Assembly (NCBI GenBank): GCA_023457535.1
Contig: JAEWLN010000054.1
Coordinates: forward strand, 1 to 49,649
Reading direction: 5' to 3'
DNA from: Bacteroidota bacterium
Lineage (GTDB): Bacteria > Bacteroidota > Bacteroidia > Flavobacteriales > Flavobacteriaceae
DNA: 49,649 bases
The position numbers and the translations under genes are program-made. The notes beneath the pieces were generated by a model. It did not search any database. It saw only the letters and a program-made list of their open reading frames with translations, and was not told where the DNA came from. Positions 25,020 through 33,240 of this stretch are shown here, piece by piece (the first letter of the stretch is position 1; each line of letters starts with the position of its first letter).

Positions 25020-26150
25020 ATGGAATCCAATCAAACAGTCATCATCGCAGGCGGCGGACTGGCCGGCCTTACCAGTGCGATCCATCTTTCGCAGATGGGT
25101 GTCACCGTGACGCTGATTGACAAGGCCGAATTTCCCAAACACAAGGTGTGCGGCGAGTACATTTCCAACGAAGTACGTCCTTACCTGGATTGGCTTGGCG
25201 TTGATTTGTCCGATGTGCAACCCGTTCAGATTTCAAAAATCGAATTTTCGACGCCTTCCGGACGCACGCTCCAAAGCGAGTTGCCCCTTGGCGGATTTGG
25301 CGTGAGTCGTTACGCGCTGGACGACCACTTGTTCCACACGGCCGTTGCGCACGGTTGCCGCACCATTTCTGACACCATCGTGTCGATCGATTTCGACGAC
25401 GACCATTTTTTCGTAACCCTGGCCAGCGGACAGACGCTGTTTGCCGATGTGGTCCTTGGTGCGTTCGGCAAGCGTTCGAACCTCGACCAGAAGATGCGCC
25501 GGAGGTTTATATCCAAGAAATCGCCGTGGCTTGCCGTAAAGGGCCATTTTGAGGGAACCATCGCCGATAATGTTGTAGGGTTGCACAATTTCAAAGGAGG
25601 TTATTGCGGCGTTTCGCGCGTAGAGCAGGGCCGCATCAACATTTGCTATCTGGCCGATTTCAAAACGTTCAAGCGCTATAAAGACATCGAGGCGTACCAA
25701 AAAGCGGTGTTGTACCAGAATCCAAAGCTGCGCGAGGTGTTCGAAAGCCTCACGCCACTGTTCGACAAACCGATGACGATCAGCCAGATTTCGTTCGACA
25801 AAAAACCATGCGTGGAAAACCACGTTTTGATGATCGGCGATACGGCCGGGCTCATCCATCCGCTGTGCGGAAACGGAATGGCCATCGCGATCCACAGCGC
25901 TAAAATGGCATCGGAACTAACCATCGGTTATCTGCATGGAAAAATGACACGCACCGAACTCGAAAGAAAATATACCTCGCATTGGAACCGCGAATTTAAA
26001 ACGCGGTTGCAAATCGGGCGCTGGCTTGGCAGACTGCTTCAAATGCAGCGGCTTTCAGAATCGGCCTTGCGGATGGTGGAATTGTTCCCGGCGCTGTTTC
26101 CTAAAATCATTCGTCTTACCCACGGCAAACCCATTTCTGCACCATGCTGA
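25020..26150 (+). CDS. FAD-dependent oxidoreductase/monooxygenase of the type III PKS operon (376 aa)
   Basis: Starts at the ATG at 25020 (MESNQTVIIAGGGLAG); the upstream extension is non-coding in character. The N-terminal Rossmann motif is GGGLAG (11-16), followed by KHKVCGEYIS, typical of the geranylgeranyl reductase/aromatic hydroxylase branch. A second FAD motif, MIGDTAGLIHPLCGNGMA, lies near residue 280. The C-terminal ~70 residues are basic and amphipathic, which suggests membrane contact. First gene of an eight-gene operon; its end overlaps the methyltransferase start by 7 nt. It probably oxidises or reduces the polyketide product, for example resorcinol to quinone or saturation of a side chain. 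Which reaction it carries out cannot be read. Confidence 0.85.
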   Translation: MESNQTVIIAGGGLAGLTSAIHLSQMGVTVTLIDKAEFPKHKVCGEYISNEVRPYLDWLGVDLSDVQPVQISKIEFSTPSGRTLQSELPLGGFGVSRYALDDHLFHTAVAHGCRTISDTIVSIDFDDDHFFVTLASGQTLFADVVLGAFGKRSNLDQKMRRRFISKKSPWLAVKGHFEGTIADNVVGLHNFKGGYCGVSRVEQGRINICYLADFKTFKRYKDIEAYQKAVLYQNPKLREVFESLTPLFDKPMTISQISFDKKPCVENHVLMIGDTAGLIHPLCGNGMAIAIHSAKMASELTIGYLHGKMTRTELERKYTSHWNREFKTRLQIGRWLGRLLQMQRLSESALRMVELFPALFPKIIRLTHGKPISAPC

Positions 26151-26854
26151 TCGATACCACACACCGCACCGATGCCCCGGAAATCATGGACGATTTCACG
26201 ATGCAGGGCCAGGAACTGCGCGATACGCTCGACCAGATTGCGCGCATCAACCGCATTCTCGGCGGCAACCGCATCACGCTTGACGGAGTCAAAAAATTGC
26301 TTGCGCGGTTTCCTAAGGACTATGAGATTACGATCGTCGATTTGGGTTGCGGCAATGGCGACATGCTGCGGATGCTCAGCGATTTTGGACTTCGCCAAGA
26401 TTGGCATTTCAAGCTTATTGGGGTCGATGCCAATGCCGATACAGTGCGGTATGCGCGCGAATTGTCGGCGGTTTATCCCAACATCAGCTATGTTCCGATC
26501 GATATTTTCAGCGCCGATTTTGACGCACTTCAATATGATATTGCGCTTTGTACCCTTACGCTGCACCATTTCAGCGAAGACGAACTGTTGCATTTGCTCA
26601 CAAAGCTCAAACGCAAAGTTACCGTCGGAATCGTGGTCAATGACCTGCACCGCAGCTCTTTGGCCTATCGGTTGTTCCAACTGGCCGGATGGGTGTTCAG
26701 GCTCAAAAAGATGCCGCGAAACGACGGGCTTATTTCGATCCTGCGCGGATTCAAGCGCGCTGAACTCGAAGTATTTAGCCAACAACTTCATTTAAATTCG
26801 ACCATCCGTTGGAAATGGGCCTTCCGATACCAATGGATTATTTCAAAAATATGA
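26144..26854 (+). CDS. SAM-dependent methyltransferase of the type III PKS operon (236 aa)
   Basis: A class I Rossmann methyltransferase. The SAM-binding motif I is VDLGCGNGDM (65-74), followed by an acidic residue at the end of strand 2 (GVDANADTVRYAR) and CTLTLHHFSEDELLHLL, the post-II/III region seen in UbiE/MenG-like enzymes. The ATG at 26144 overlaps the upstream gene by 7 nt, and the stop overlaps the PKS start (ATGA). It likely methylates an oxygen or carbon of the polyketide, as seen in other type III PKS-methyltransferase pairs such as Bacillus bpsA/bpsB. The C-terminal half is basic (RLKKMPRN) and may contact lipid. Confidence 0.85.
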   Translation: MLIDTTHRTDAPEIMDDFTMQGQELRDTLDQIARINRILGGNRITLDGVKKLLARFPKDYEITIVDLGCGNGDMLRMLSDFGLRQDWHFKLIGVDANADTVRYARELSAVYPNISYVPIDIFSADFDALQYDIALCTLTLHHFSEDELLHLLTKLKRKVTVGIVVNDLHRSSLAYRLFQLAGWVFRLKKMPRNDGLISILRGFKRAELEVFSQQLHLNSTIRWKWAFRYQWIISKI

Positions 26855-27903
26855 GCGTAAAAATCATCTCTGTTGCCAAGCAATTACCCGATTATTCGCG
26901 GGAAACCCAAGACATCATGCCGCTTTTGGACGGCTGGCTCGACGGCCAGGACGATCGCTTTGTACGCAAGGTGAAAAAAATTTTCGAAGGTGCCGCAGTA
27001 GACAGGCGCTACTCTATCATGGAACCTGCAGAAGTGTTTACCGCTACGTCGTTTGAGCAAAAAAACGATATTTATGCGCGCGAAGCCATCAATCTGGGTG
27101 AAAAAGTGCTTGCCAAAGCGCTTGATAAGGCAGGTTGGGATCCTGAAATGCTTGATTACATCATTACGGTCAGTTGTACCGGGATCATGATTCCGTCGCT
27201 CGATGCCTATCTGATCAATAAGCTGAAACTCAGGCAGGATATTGTGCGGCTTCCCGTGACTGAAATGGGTTGTGCGGCGGGCGTATCGGGTATTATTTAC
27301 GCGAAAAATTTCCTGAAGGCCAATCCGGGCAAGCGCGCCGCGGTCATTGCGGTCGAAAGTCCGACGGCCACTTTTCAGCTTGACGATTATTCGATGGCCA
27401 ATATCGTAAGCGCGGCCATTTTTGGCGACGGTGCGGCGTGCGTGACGTTGTCTTCGGACGATTCCGATATTGGCCCTGAAGTCGTGGCCGAGGAAATGTA
27501 CCATTTTTACCAGAATGAACACATGATGGGTTTCAAGCTGACCAATTCGGGCCTTCAGATGGTGCTCGATGTGGAGGTTCCAGAAACCATTGCGGCACAT
27601 TTCCCCGACATCATCCATCCGTTTCTTCAAAAACAGCAGCTCAAAATCGCAGACATTGACCATTTAATCTTTCACCCGGGCGGAAAAAAGATTATCCAGC
27701 TCGTCGAGGAATTGTTCTCCGATTTGGGTAAAAACATCGATACCACAAAGGAAATCCTCAAATTGTACGGCAACATGTCCAGCGCTACCGTGCTTTACGT
27801 TCTCGAGGATATTATGAAAACCCAGCCGCAACCGGGAGAAAAAGGACTCATGCTGAGTTTTGGTCCCGGATTTTCCGCCCAACGCGTTTTGCTGAAATGG
27901 TGA
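26851..27903 (+). CDS. Type III polyketide synthase (350 aa)
   Basis: A chalcone-synthase-like homodimeric enzyme that extends an acyl starter with malonyl-CoA and cyclises the product. The catalytic triad is intact: C141 in TEMGCAAGVSG, H275 in LIFHPGGKKI and N308 in LYGNMSSATV. The C-terminal GFGPG-equivalent loop is LSFGPGFSAQ. Length matches bacterial alkylresorcinol/alkylpyrone synthases (about 350-390). It starts at the ATG at 26851, overlapping the methyltransferase stop as ATGA. Because the operon also encodes an acyl carrier protein, ketosynthase and dehydratase, the starter is probably a dedicated fatty or polyenoyl chain, giving a resorcinol, pyrone or phloroglucinol-type product. 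The product is unknown. Confidence 0.92.
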   Translation: MSVKIISVAKQLPDYSRETQDIMPLLDGWLDGQDDRFVRKVKKIFEGAAVDRRYSIMEPAEVFTATSFEQKNDIYAREAINLGEKVLAKALDKAGWDPEMLDYIITVSCTGIMIPSLDAYLINKLKLRQDIVRLPVTEMGCAAGVSGIIYAKNFLKANPGKRAAVIAVESPTATFQLDDYSMANIVSAAIFGDGAACVTLSSDDSDIGPEVVAEEMYHFYQNEHMMGFKLTNSGLQMVLDVEVPETIAAHFPDIIHPFLQKQQLKIADIDHLIFHPGGKKIIQLVEELFSDLGKNIDTTKEILKLYGNMSSATVLYVLEDIMKTQPQPGEKGLMLSFGPGFSAQRVLLKW

Positions 27904-28346
27904 TGAAGAATCCTGACGAAATTTTAGCGCGATTGCCCTATGCCAAACCGTTTTTGTTTGTCGACTCGATCGAACAGATCGACCATAACGGCGTGAAAGG
28001 CCATTATACATTTGATGGTTCAGCCGATTTTTACCGCGGACATTTCAAAGACCATCCGGTCACACCGGGCGTGATTTTGACCGAGGTTATGGCGCAGATC
28101 GGGCTGGTATGCCTGGGTATTTTCTTGTTGGACGATAACTTTAGCAAAAAAGTGTCAATCGGCTTGACTTCAACGCAAATTGAATTTTTAAAACCGGTAT
28201 ATCCCGGACAAAAAGTAACGGTCACATCGGCTAAAAAATACTTCCGCTTCGGCAAACTCAAATGTCAGGTAACCATGACCGATGACAGCGGCCAAGAGGT
28301 TTGCAGTGGAGAGATAGCCGGAATGATCCTAACAAAAGCACCATGA
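27903..28346 (+). CDS. 3-hydroxyacyl-ACP dehydratase, FabZ/FabA-like hot-dog protein (147 aa)
   Basis: Start at the ATG at 27903, which overlaps the PKS stop as TGATG; an ATG two codons earlier (27897) is also possible. It is a single hot-dog domain with the FabZ-type active site: H47 in YRGHFKDHPVTPGVILTE, where the standard motif is GHFPGxPVxPGV, and E61 in LTEVMAQIG. Dehydration of 3-hydroxyacyl-ACP to the trans-2-enoyl form is therefore likely. With no enoyl reductase in the operon, repeated use with the ketosynthase and a borrowed ketoreductase would build conjugated double bonds. The alternative is a hot-dog thioesterase, less likely because of the E61 context. Confidence 0.85.
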   Translation: MKNPDEILARLPYAKPFLFVDSIEQIDHNGVKGHYTFDGSADFYRGHFKDHPVTPGVILTEVMAQIGLVCLGIFLLDDNFSKKVSIGLTSTQIEFLKPVYPGQKVTVTSAKKYFRFGKLKCQVTMTDDSGQEVCSGEIAGMILTKAP

Positions 28347-29611
28347 CAAAACGCGTTGTAATTACAGGAATAGGCGTGGTGGCGCCCAATGGCGTGGGAA
28401 CCCAGGCGTTTCTCGATGCCTTGCGCCATGGACGATCGGGGATCCGTTTTGACCAGCAATTGGCCGATTTGCAGTTTTCCTGCCAGATATCGGGGACGCC
28501 GCAGGTATCGGAGGAAAAAAAGCGCGAATATCTTTCTGAGCTTGAATTGCGCAATTTCAACGCAAGCGGCATTCTATACGGTATCATGGCCGGGGTCGAT
28601 GCGTGGCGTGACGCAGGCATGACCATCGAAGACCAGCCATCTCCGGATTGGGACAGCGGGACGATCTTTGGGACCGGTACTTCGGGAATCGAGAAATTCC
28701 GCGAATGCATCTACAAGATCGACGACCTCCAAACCCGCAAGCTCGGCAGTACAGCCGTCGCGCAAACCATGAACAGCGGCGTGAGCGCATACCTGGGCGG
28801 CAAACTCGGACTGGGCAACATCGTAACAACCAATTCCTCTGCGTGTACTACCGGAACAGAAGCCATCCTGATGGGCTTTGAACGCATTCGTTCAGGCGCT
28901 GCCAAACGCATATTGGCCGGGGCGACAAGCGATTCAGGACCCTACATCTGGGGCGGTTTCGACGCAATGAAAGTTTGCGCCTTCAAATACAACGACGCAC
29001 CCGAACAGGGCTCCCGCCCATTGAGCGCGACGGCAGCCGGATTTGTTCCAGGCAGCGGGGCCGGGGCATTGTTACTCGAAGAACTTGAATCGGCATTGGC
29101 GCGTGGGGCGCGAATTTATGGCGAAGTGCTCGGTGGGCACGTCAATTCCGGCGGCCAGCGTGGTCAAGGCACTATGACGGCGCCCAATCCGGAGGCCGTA
29201 CAGCGATGCATCAGCCAGGCACTTGTTCATGCCGGTGTGGGCTCAGACCAGATTGACAAGGTCAACGGCCACCTGACAGCGACCTCAAAAGACAGCCTTG
29301 AAATCGAAAATTGGAGCAAGGCATTGGGTAGGGGCGGGGCCGATTTTCCATATATCAATTCGCTCAAATCGATGGTGGGACATTGCTTGTCCGCGGCAGG
29401 TGCGGTCGAAAGCGTCGCCGCTGTGCTCGAATTGTATCACGGATTTGTTTTTCCCAACATCAATTGTGAGGACCTGCATCCAGACATCCTGAAATGGGTG
29501 GATCCGCAGCGCATTCCGCAGCAACGTTTGGATCGCGAACTCCATATTGTAGCCAAAGCAAGTTTTGGCTTTGGAGATGTCAACGGATGTGTTATCTTTA
29601 AGAAATATTAG
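28343..29611 (+). CDS. Beta-ketoacyl-ACP synthase of the type III PKS operon (422 aa)
   Basis: A FabF-like thiolase-fold condensing enzyme. The nucleophile is C168 in NSSACTTGTEA, and the second His is H347 in LKSMVGHCLSAAGA. At the first His the usual HGTGT is changed to HLTAT (H310 in VNGHLTATSKDSLE), with Asn-Gly before it in place of Glu-Ala. The His is kept, so condensation should still be possible, but the substrate pocket is likely unusual. The start at the ATG at 28343 overlaps the dehydratase stop (ATGA). It would elongate a chain on the operon's own ACP before hand-over to the type III PKS. No chain-length-factor partner is encoded. Confidence 0.88.
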   Translation: MTKRVVITGIGVVAPNGVGTQAFLDALRHGRSGIRFDQQLADLQFSCQISGTPQVSEEKKREYLSELELRNFNASGILYGIMAGVDAWRDAGMTIEDQPSPDWDSGTIFGTGTSGIEKFRECIYKIDDLQTRKLGSTAVAQTMNSGVSAYLGGKLGLGNIVTTNSSACTTGTEAILMGFERIRSGAAKRILAGATSDSGPYIWGGFDAMKVCAFKYNDAPEQGSRPLSATAAGFVPGSGAGALLLEELESALARGARIYGEVLGGHVNSGGQRGQGTMTAPNPEAVQRCISQALVHAGVGSDQIDKVNGHLTATSKDSLEIENWSKALGRGGADFPYINSLKSMVGHCLSAAGAVESVAAVLELYHGFVFPNINCEDLHPDILKWVDPQRIPQQRLDRELHIVAKASFGFGDVNGCVIFKKY

Positions 29612-29612
29612 A

Positions 29613-29990
29613 ATGAAATTCCGCGTGGCCCGACATACTGCCCGATTGCAGCCGCTGATTGATTTTTACTGCGGCCTGCTCGACATGGAAATCCTTGGGG
29701 AATTCCACGGTCACGAGCGTTATAGCGGCGTGTTCATTGGCCATCGCGGTGCAGACTGGCATATCGAATTTACGGTATCCGATCGTCCGCCCGATCATCG
29801 TCCGGACCCCGACGATTTACTGGTATTTTACGCCGAAAGCGAGGCTGAATACCACCACATCACGGCGCAATTCGAGGTCAACGGCGTGCCGGAAGTTCGC
29901 GCCGCCAATCCGTATTGGGCCCTAAAAGGCCAAACATTTACCGATCCTGACGGTTTCAGGATAGTCATTTCAAAAGCACATTATGAATAG
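29613..29990 (+). CDS. VOC (glyoxalase/dioxygenase fold) family protein (125 aa)
   Basis: Starts at the ATG at 29613, one base after the ketosynthase stop. A single VOC unit of two beta-alpha-beta-beta-beta modules: H8 near the N-terminus (FRVARHTARLQPLIDFYC), WHIEF at ~49-53 with E52 as a possible metal ligand, and TDPDGFRIVIS at the end, all standard for glyoxalase/bleomycin-resistance proteins. Such proteins bind a divalent metal and catalyse isomerisation, epimerisation or dioxygenation, or simply bind a product. Its place inside the PKS operon suggests a late tailoring or self-protection step. Function not assignable. Confidence 0.8.
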   Translation: MKFRVARHTARLQPLIDFYCGLLDMEILGEFHGHERYSGVFIGHRGADWHIEFTVSDRPPDHRPDPDDLLVFYAESEAEYHHITAQFEVNGVPEVRAANPYWALKGQTFTDPDGFRIVISKAHYE

Positions 29991-30237
29991 GGAAGAAGCC
30001 ATCACAAAGTTAAAAGCCATTATTAAACCTTATGTCAAGGACCAGCAGGCGTTCGAGAATTTATCCGAGCAAACGGATTTCATCCGGGATCTTAAGATCA
30101 ATTCCGCCAATCTGGTCGATATAGTACTCGATGTCGAGGAGGCGTTCGGAATTGTAATCGATAATGAGTCGATGGAAAAAATGCTTGATATCAATGCGGC
30201 GCTGGCCATTATTGAAGCCAAATCGGACGGAAAATGA
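29983..30237 (+). CDS. Acyl carrier protein of the type III PKS operon (84 aa)
   Basis: A small acidic four-helix protein. The phosphopantetheine Ser is S41 in FIRDLKINSANLVDIVLDVEE. The usual DSL core is NSA here, and the following LVDIVLDVEEAFGI is the typical helix II. It overlaps the VOC stop by 8 nt and is overlapped by the phosphopantetheinyl transferase start (ATGA). It probably carries the growing starter chain for the ketosynthase and dehydratase in this operon. The altered DSL core makes recognition by the housekeeping holo-ACP synthase less certain and may explain the dedicated transferase next door. Confidence 0.87.
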   Translation: MNREEAITKLKAIIKPYVKDQQAFENLSEQTDFIRDLKINSANLVDIVLDVEEAFGIVIDNESMEKMLDINAALAIIEAKSDGK

Positions 30238-30710
30238 TAGGCAATGACGTGGTTGATCTGGCTTTGGCGCGCGTGGAGAGCAATTGGCGTCGGTCCGGTT
30301 ATCTGCAAAAAATATTTACGTCGTCTGAGCAACAAATCATCACAAATGCCCCGGATCCTGACGTGGCGGTATGGCGCTTGTGGAGTCGCAAGGAAGCGGC
30401 TTACAAGATTTACAACCGCCAAACCGGAGTGCGCGCGTTCAATCCTTTGCGGTTTGAGTGTGATGCCGGATACGGCAATTTTGGCGTGGTGCATTTCGGA
30501 AAAAATGTATACCATACGCTGACGGATGGCACTTGCGAACGGATCCAAACCGTGGCTTTGCCAGCCGGCTCCGATTGGGGAAAAGTACAATTGTCGGAGG
30601 ATCGGGCCGAAATTGAAATGCGCGATGGGATTCCGTATCACAGGCATTCGGGCAACGCAGCGTCCGTAAGCCATCACGGGCGTTTTCTTTTCGTGGCTTT
30701 TGTATCCTAG
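30234..30710 (+). CDS. 4'-phosphopantetheinyl transferase superfamily protein (158 aa)
   Basis: Converts apo-ACP to holo-ACP using CoA. Both family signatures are visible: the N-terminal IGNDVVDL with its metal-binding Asp (D5), and RLWSRKEAAYK (48-58) containing the second acidic ligand E54. The length is between AcpS (about 125) and Sfp (about 225). It starts at the ATG at 30234, overlapping the ACP stop (ATGA), so it likely serves that ACP. Last gene of the plus-strand operon; it converges with the exonuclease gene 18 nt away, with no strong terminator hairpin seen between them. Confidence 0.87.
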   Translation: MIGNDVVDLALARVESNWRRSGYLQKIFTSSEQQIITNAPDPDVAVWRLWSRKEAAYKIYNRQTGVRAFNPLRFECDAGYGNFGVVHFGKNVYHTLTDGTCERIQTVALPAGSDWGKVQLSEDRAEIEMRDGIPYHRHSGNAASVSHHGRFLFVAFVS

Positions 30711-30728
30711 ATTTTGTGTTTCAATTAA

Positions 30729-31322
30729 TTACAGTCCTAATTTATACTTGAGCTTTAAGAAAAGGAGAGCAAGGGTATAGGCATCTTCTGCCGAGGAATG
30801 CCGGTCATTCCCGGGTACATTGTAAAGCCCGCATAAGGTGTCGATCGCAAAAGGGCGTTCGGTGTTATCGGTAAGTTTCTGGTGCATGATTTCGATATCG
30901 ATAGCTTCATTTTTGAGTCGGCCGCATTCCAGCTTTTCAAGTACGGCGTTAATCATTTCGATATCAAAGTTGATGCGGTGGCCCACAAGGATCGCATTGC
31001 CGAGATAATCCACAAATGCCTGGATGGCTTCGCGCTCTCCGAGTTTGGGTTGCGCACTCTCAATGATAAATTCATTGGACATGCCGTTGTCGTGCAAAAA
31101 TTTGTATTGCAGCAACACCACTTCAAAACTGTCGCTGACAATAATATTATTGTCTATAACCGCTACGGTTCCCAATGACAGTATGACATCTTTTTCAGGA
31201 TTCAAGCCCGTGCTTTCAGTGCTCAGCACGACAAAGCGGTTCGATTTGCGCTCGAATTTCGACAGATAATTGCGCCAGAACTCCGGATATTCTTTGTTGA
31301 TGTTTTTGATCCAGTCGAACAT
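30729..31322 (-). CDS. DnaQ/PolC-type 3'-5' exonuclease-like protein with altered first active-site motif (197 aa)
   Basis: RNase H-fold exonuclease domain from about residue 28. Exo II is GHRINFDIEMIN (D120) and Exo III is HSSAEDAYTLALL (H175, D180), both intact. Exo I should read DTETTG but reads STESTG (S34, E36), so the first catalytic Asp is replaced by Ser. This may weaken or remove nuclease activity. It starts at the ATG at 31322, one base after the upstream stop, so it is co-translated with the cNMP/CBS/DUF294 protein. This exonuclease-DUF294 pair is one I recall near acs genes in other bacteria. Cytosolic; substrate unknown. Confidence 0.83.
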   Translation of the reverse strand: MFDWIKNINKEYPEFWRNYLSKFERKSNRFVVLSTESTGLNPEKDVILSLGTVAVIDNNIIVSDSFEVVLLQYKFLHDNGMSNEFIIESAQPKLGEREAIQAFVDYLGNAILVGHRINFDIEMINAVLEKLECGRLKNEAIDIEIMHQKLTDNTERPFAIDTLCGLYNVPGNDRHSSAEDAYTLALLFLKLKYKLGL

Positions 31323-31323
31323 A

Positions 31324-33240
31324 TTATGAAAATTGGGTCAGTTGGAAACGGTCTTTGATCAATTCTTCGAGGTCGCGCATTGGAGCGAGCGCATTTTTGA
31401 GCCTCTCCCGGTCCGGTTTGGACATTTCTTCAAGGTTGATGTATCTACCGTCGCTATCGGTTTTGAGCCCTTCGGCCGTGCGCAACCGCGATAATACGAC
31501 GAACGCTTCTGCGCAATTAAGATAGATTTCCGCGTGCCTCGGATCGACGATGGCCAGCTGCTTGAACCGCAAAAAGGTATTGTTGATGCCTTTGATGTTC
31601 AAACTCAGGCAAAAAAGCCTCGCGCCGTCCACAAGTGGCATGATCGCGCGGGTCTTGATGTCGAATTTGTCTTTGTGCGGGCCGTCTTCCTCGACGTTGA
31701 ACTTTTTGAAAAAGCTGAGCGGGGCGGGTTTGCGCAGCGCGTCATTACCCAGATAGTCAAAAAACAGGCGGTTTGCGCCGGCATTGTTAAAAATTACTTC
31801 AGTAATCGCTTCTTCGATGCGCGGTTCTCCCACGGCGATTTCGTAGTCGAAGAAAATACTGCCAATTTCATTGCTCTTTTCCCCGGGGGCTTTCATCCAG
31901 TTTGTATATTGCTTGATCCAGTCCGATACGGACTTGCACCATAATATATTGCTGGCAATATGTCCGTTAGGGCATTGCGGATACCCAACTTTTTCCAATT
32001 TAGCGGTCGCTTTTTTGGCCAGTCGCAAAAAATAATCCTTGACATCGCGGTATTTGTCGGCCGCTACGTCCTCGAACACCAGAATGTGGTCCTGGTCCGT
32101 AAGCAGCAATTGTTCTTTGCGTCCCTGGCTGCCGATGCTAAGCCATGCAAACCGGGCAGGGGGAGACCCCAATTCCAGAATGGCCAGTTCGACGGACCGC
32201 CTGATGATGGCCAGCGTAATTTCGCTTGCGACATTGGAAATATGCGACAGCGGCAGATTTTTGACCATAGAGGTCTGGATCAGCTCTGTGAGTTTGGTGC
32301 GTACTTTTTTGAGGTCACGGGCATCCTGTGCGCGTTTGATTTCTTTGATCAGCACGCCGGGATTGCTCGATTGGGCGACGATCAAATCGTGTTGCGATAT
32401 AACGCCTTTGACTTCAGAAGCATCGGATCCGTCCGCGGTAACGCAAAGATGGGTCACGTTGTGTTTGAGAATCAGCAGTTGTGCTTCTGCCAATGAAATG
32501 CTTTCGGGCACCGCGACGACCGGGGACGCCATTATTTTTTCGATTGCGATCGTAAGCGGATAGCGTCCGGTAACGATTTTGGATCGCATGTCGTTGTCCG
32601 TTACAATCCCGATGGGCACGCCGTTTTCGATGATGATGGCGCAATCCAGCAGATTATCGGTCATGAGCTGGGCGACATCTTTTGTTAAACTGGCGCGCGA
32701 AACCTTTAGCGGTAACTTATTGTAAGTCAGGGATTGAAAATATTGGATTTCCGTTTGGCTGCCGCCGGAAAACACAACATTGTCGGACAACAATTTGCCT
32801 TTATTCTCGCGATCCGCCGGATTGTTTGAATTGTGCGCAAAGCTCTCGAGCAGGAAATTGAGCACTTCGGCATTTTTGGCCACAAAGGGTCTGAATGTAT
32901 CGATCGGGATCGCGTACACGATGCTTTCATCGCGCGCCTTGGCCGTCATCTGGTAATTGTTTTTAGCAAAAAAAGGTCTCAGGCCAAATATATCGCCTTC
33001 CACGCATTTGTTGAGCAGCGTCTCATCGGCATCGGAAATGACAGACAAATTCACTACGCCCGAGGCCACGACATAAAAGCTATCGTGCAGCGCGTCGTTA
33101 ATCTGGAACAACACCTTGTGTTTGGGAAGGCTTACTACGCGCAGACTTGTAGCGACGATCGTGAGCTCTTCGAACGTAAGGTTGTTGAACGGGGGAAACT
33201 GTTTGAGGAAATCGGCGATGCGTTCGGCAATGGCGTTCAT
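31324..33240 (-). CDS. cNMP-binding/CBS/DUF294 nucleotidyltransferase-like protein (638 aa)
   Basis: Four regions in order: a Crp-like cyclic-nucleotide-binding domain (~1-135, with EGDIFGLRPFF), two CBS motifs (~175-290), a DUF294 nucleotidyltransferase-like domain (~310-460) and a DUF294 C-terminal helical domain (~490-630). The nucleotidyltransferase core GSQGRKEQLLLTDQDH (~370-385) keeps the G-S and D-x-D features of GlnD-like enzymes. The layout matches the proteobacterial 'cyclic nucleotide-binding/CBS' proteins encoded with an exonuclease next to acetate genes. It probably senses adenylates and modifies a protein, but its target is unknown. Start at the ATG at 33240. Confidence 0.88.
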   Translation of the reverse strand: MNAIAERIADFLKQFPPFNNLTFEELTIVATSLRVVSLPKHKVLFQINDALHDSFYVVASGVVNLSVISDADETLLNKCVEGDIFGLRPFFAKNNYQMTAKARDESIVYAIPIDTFRPFVAKNAEVLNFLLESFAHNSNNPADRENKGKLLSDNVVFSGGSQTEIQYFQSLTYNKLPLKVSRASLTKDVAQLMTDNLLDCAIIIENGVPIGIVTDNDMRSKIVTGRYPLTIAIEKIMASPVVAVPESISLAEAQLLILKHNVTHLCVTADGSDASEVKGVISQHDLIVAQSSNPGVLIKEIKRAQDARDLKKVRTKLTELIQTSMVKNLPLSHISNVASEITLAIIRRSVELAILELGSPPARFAWLSIGSQGRKEQLLLTDQDHILVFEDVAADKYRDVKDYFLRLAKKATAKLEKVGYPQCPNGHIASNILWCKSVSDWIKQYTNWMKAPGEKSNEIGSIFFDYEIAVGEPRIEEAITEVIFNNAGANRLFFDYLGNDALRKPAPLSFFKKFNVEEDGPHKDKFDIKTRAIMPLVDGARLFCLSLNIKGINNTFLRFKQLAIVDPRHAEIYLNCAEAFVVLSRLRTAEGLKTDSDGRYINLEEMSKPDRERLKNALAPMRDLEELIKDRFQLTQFS

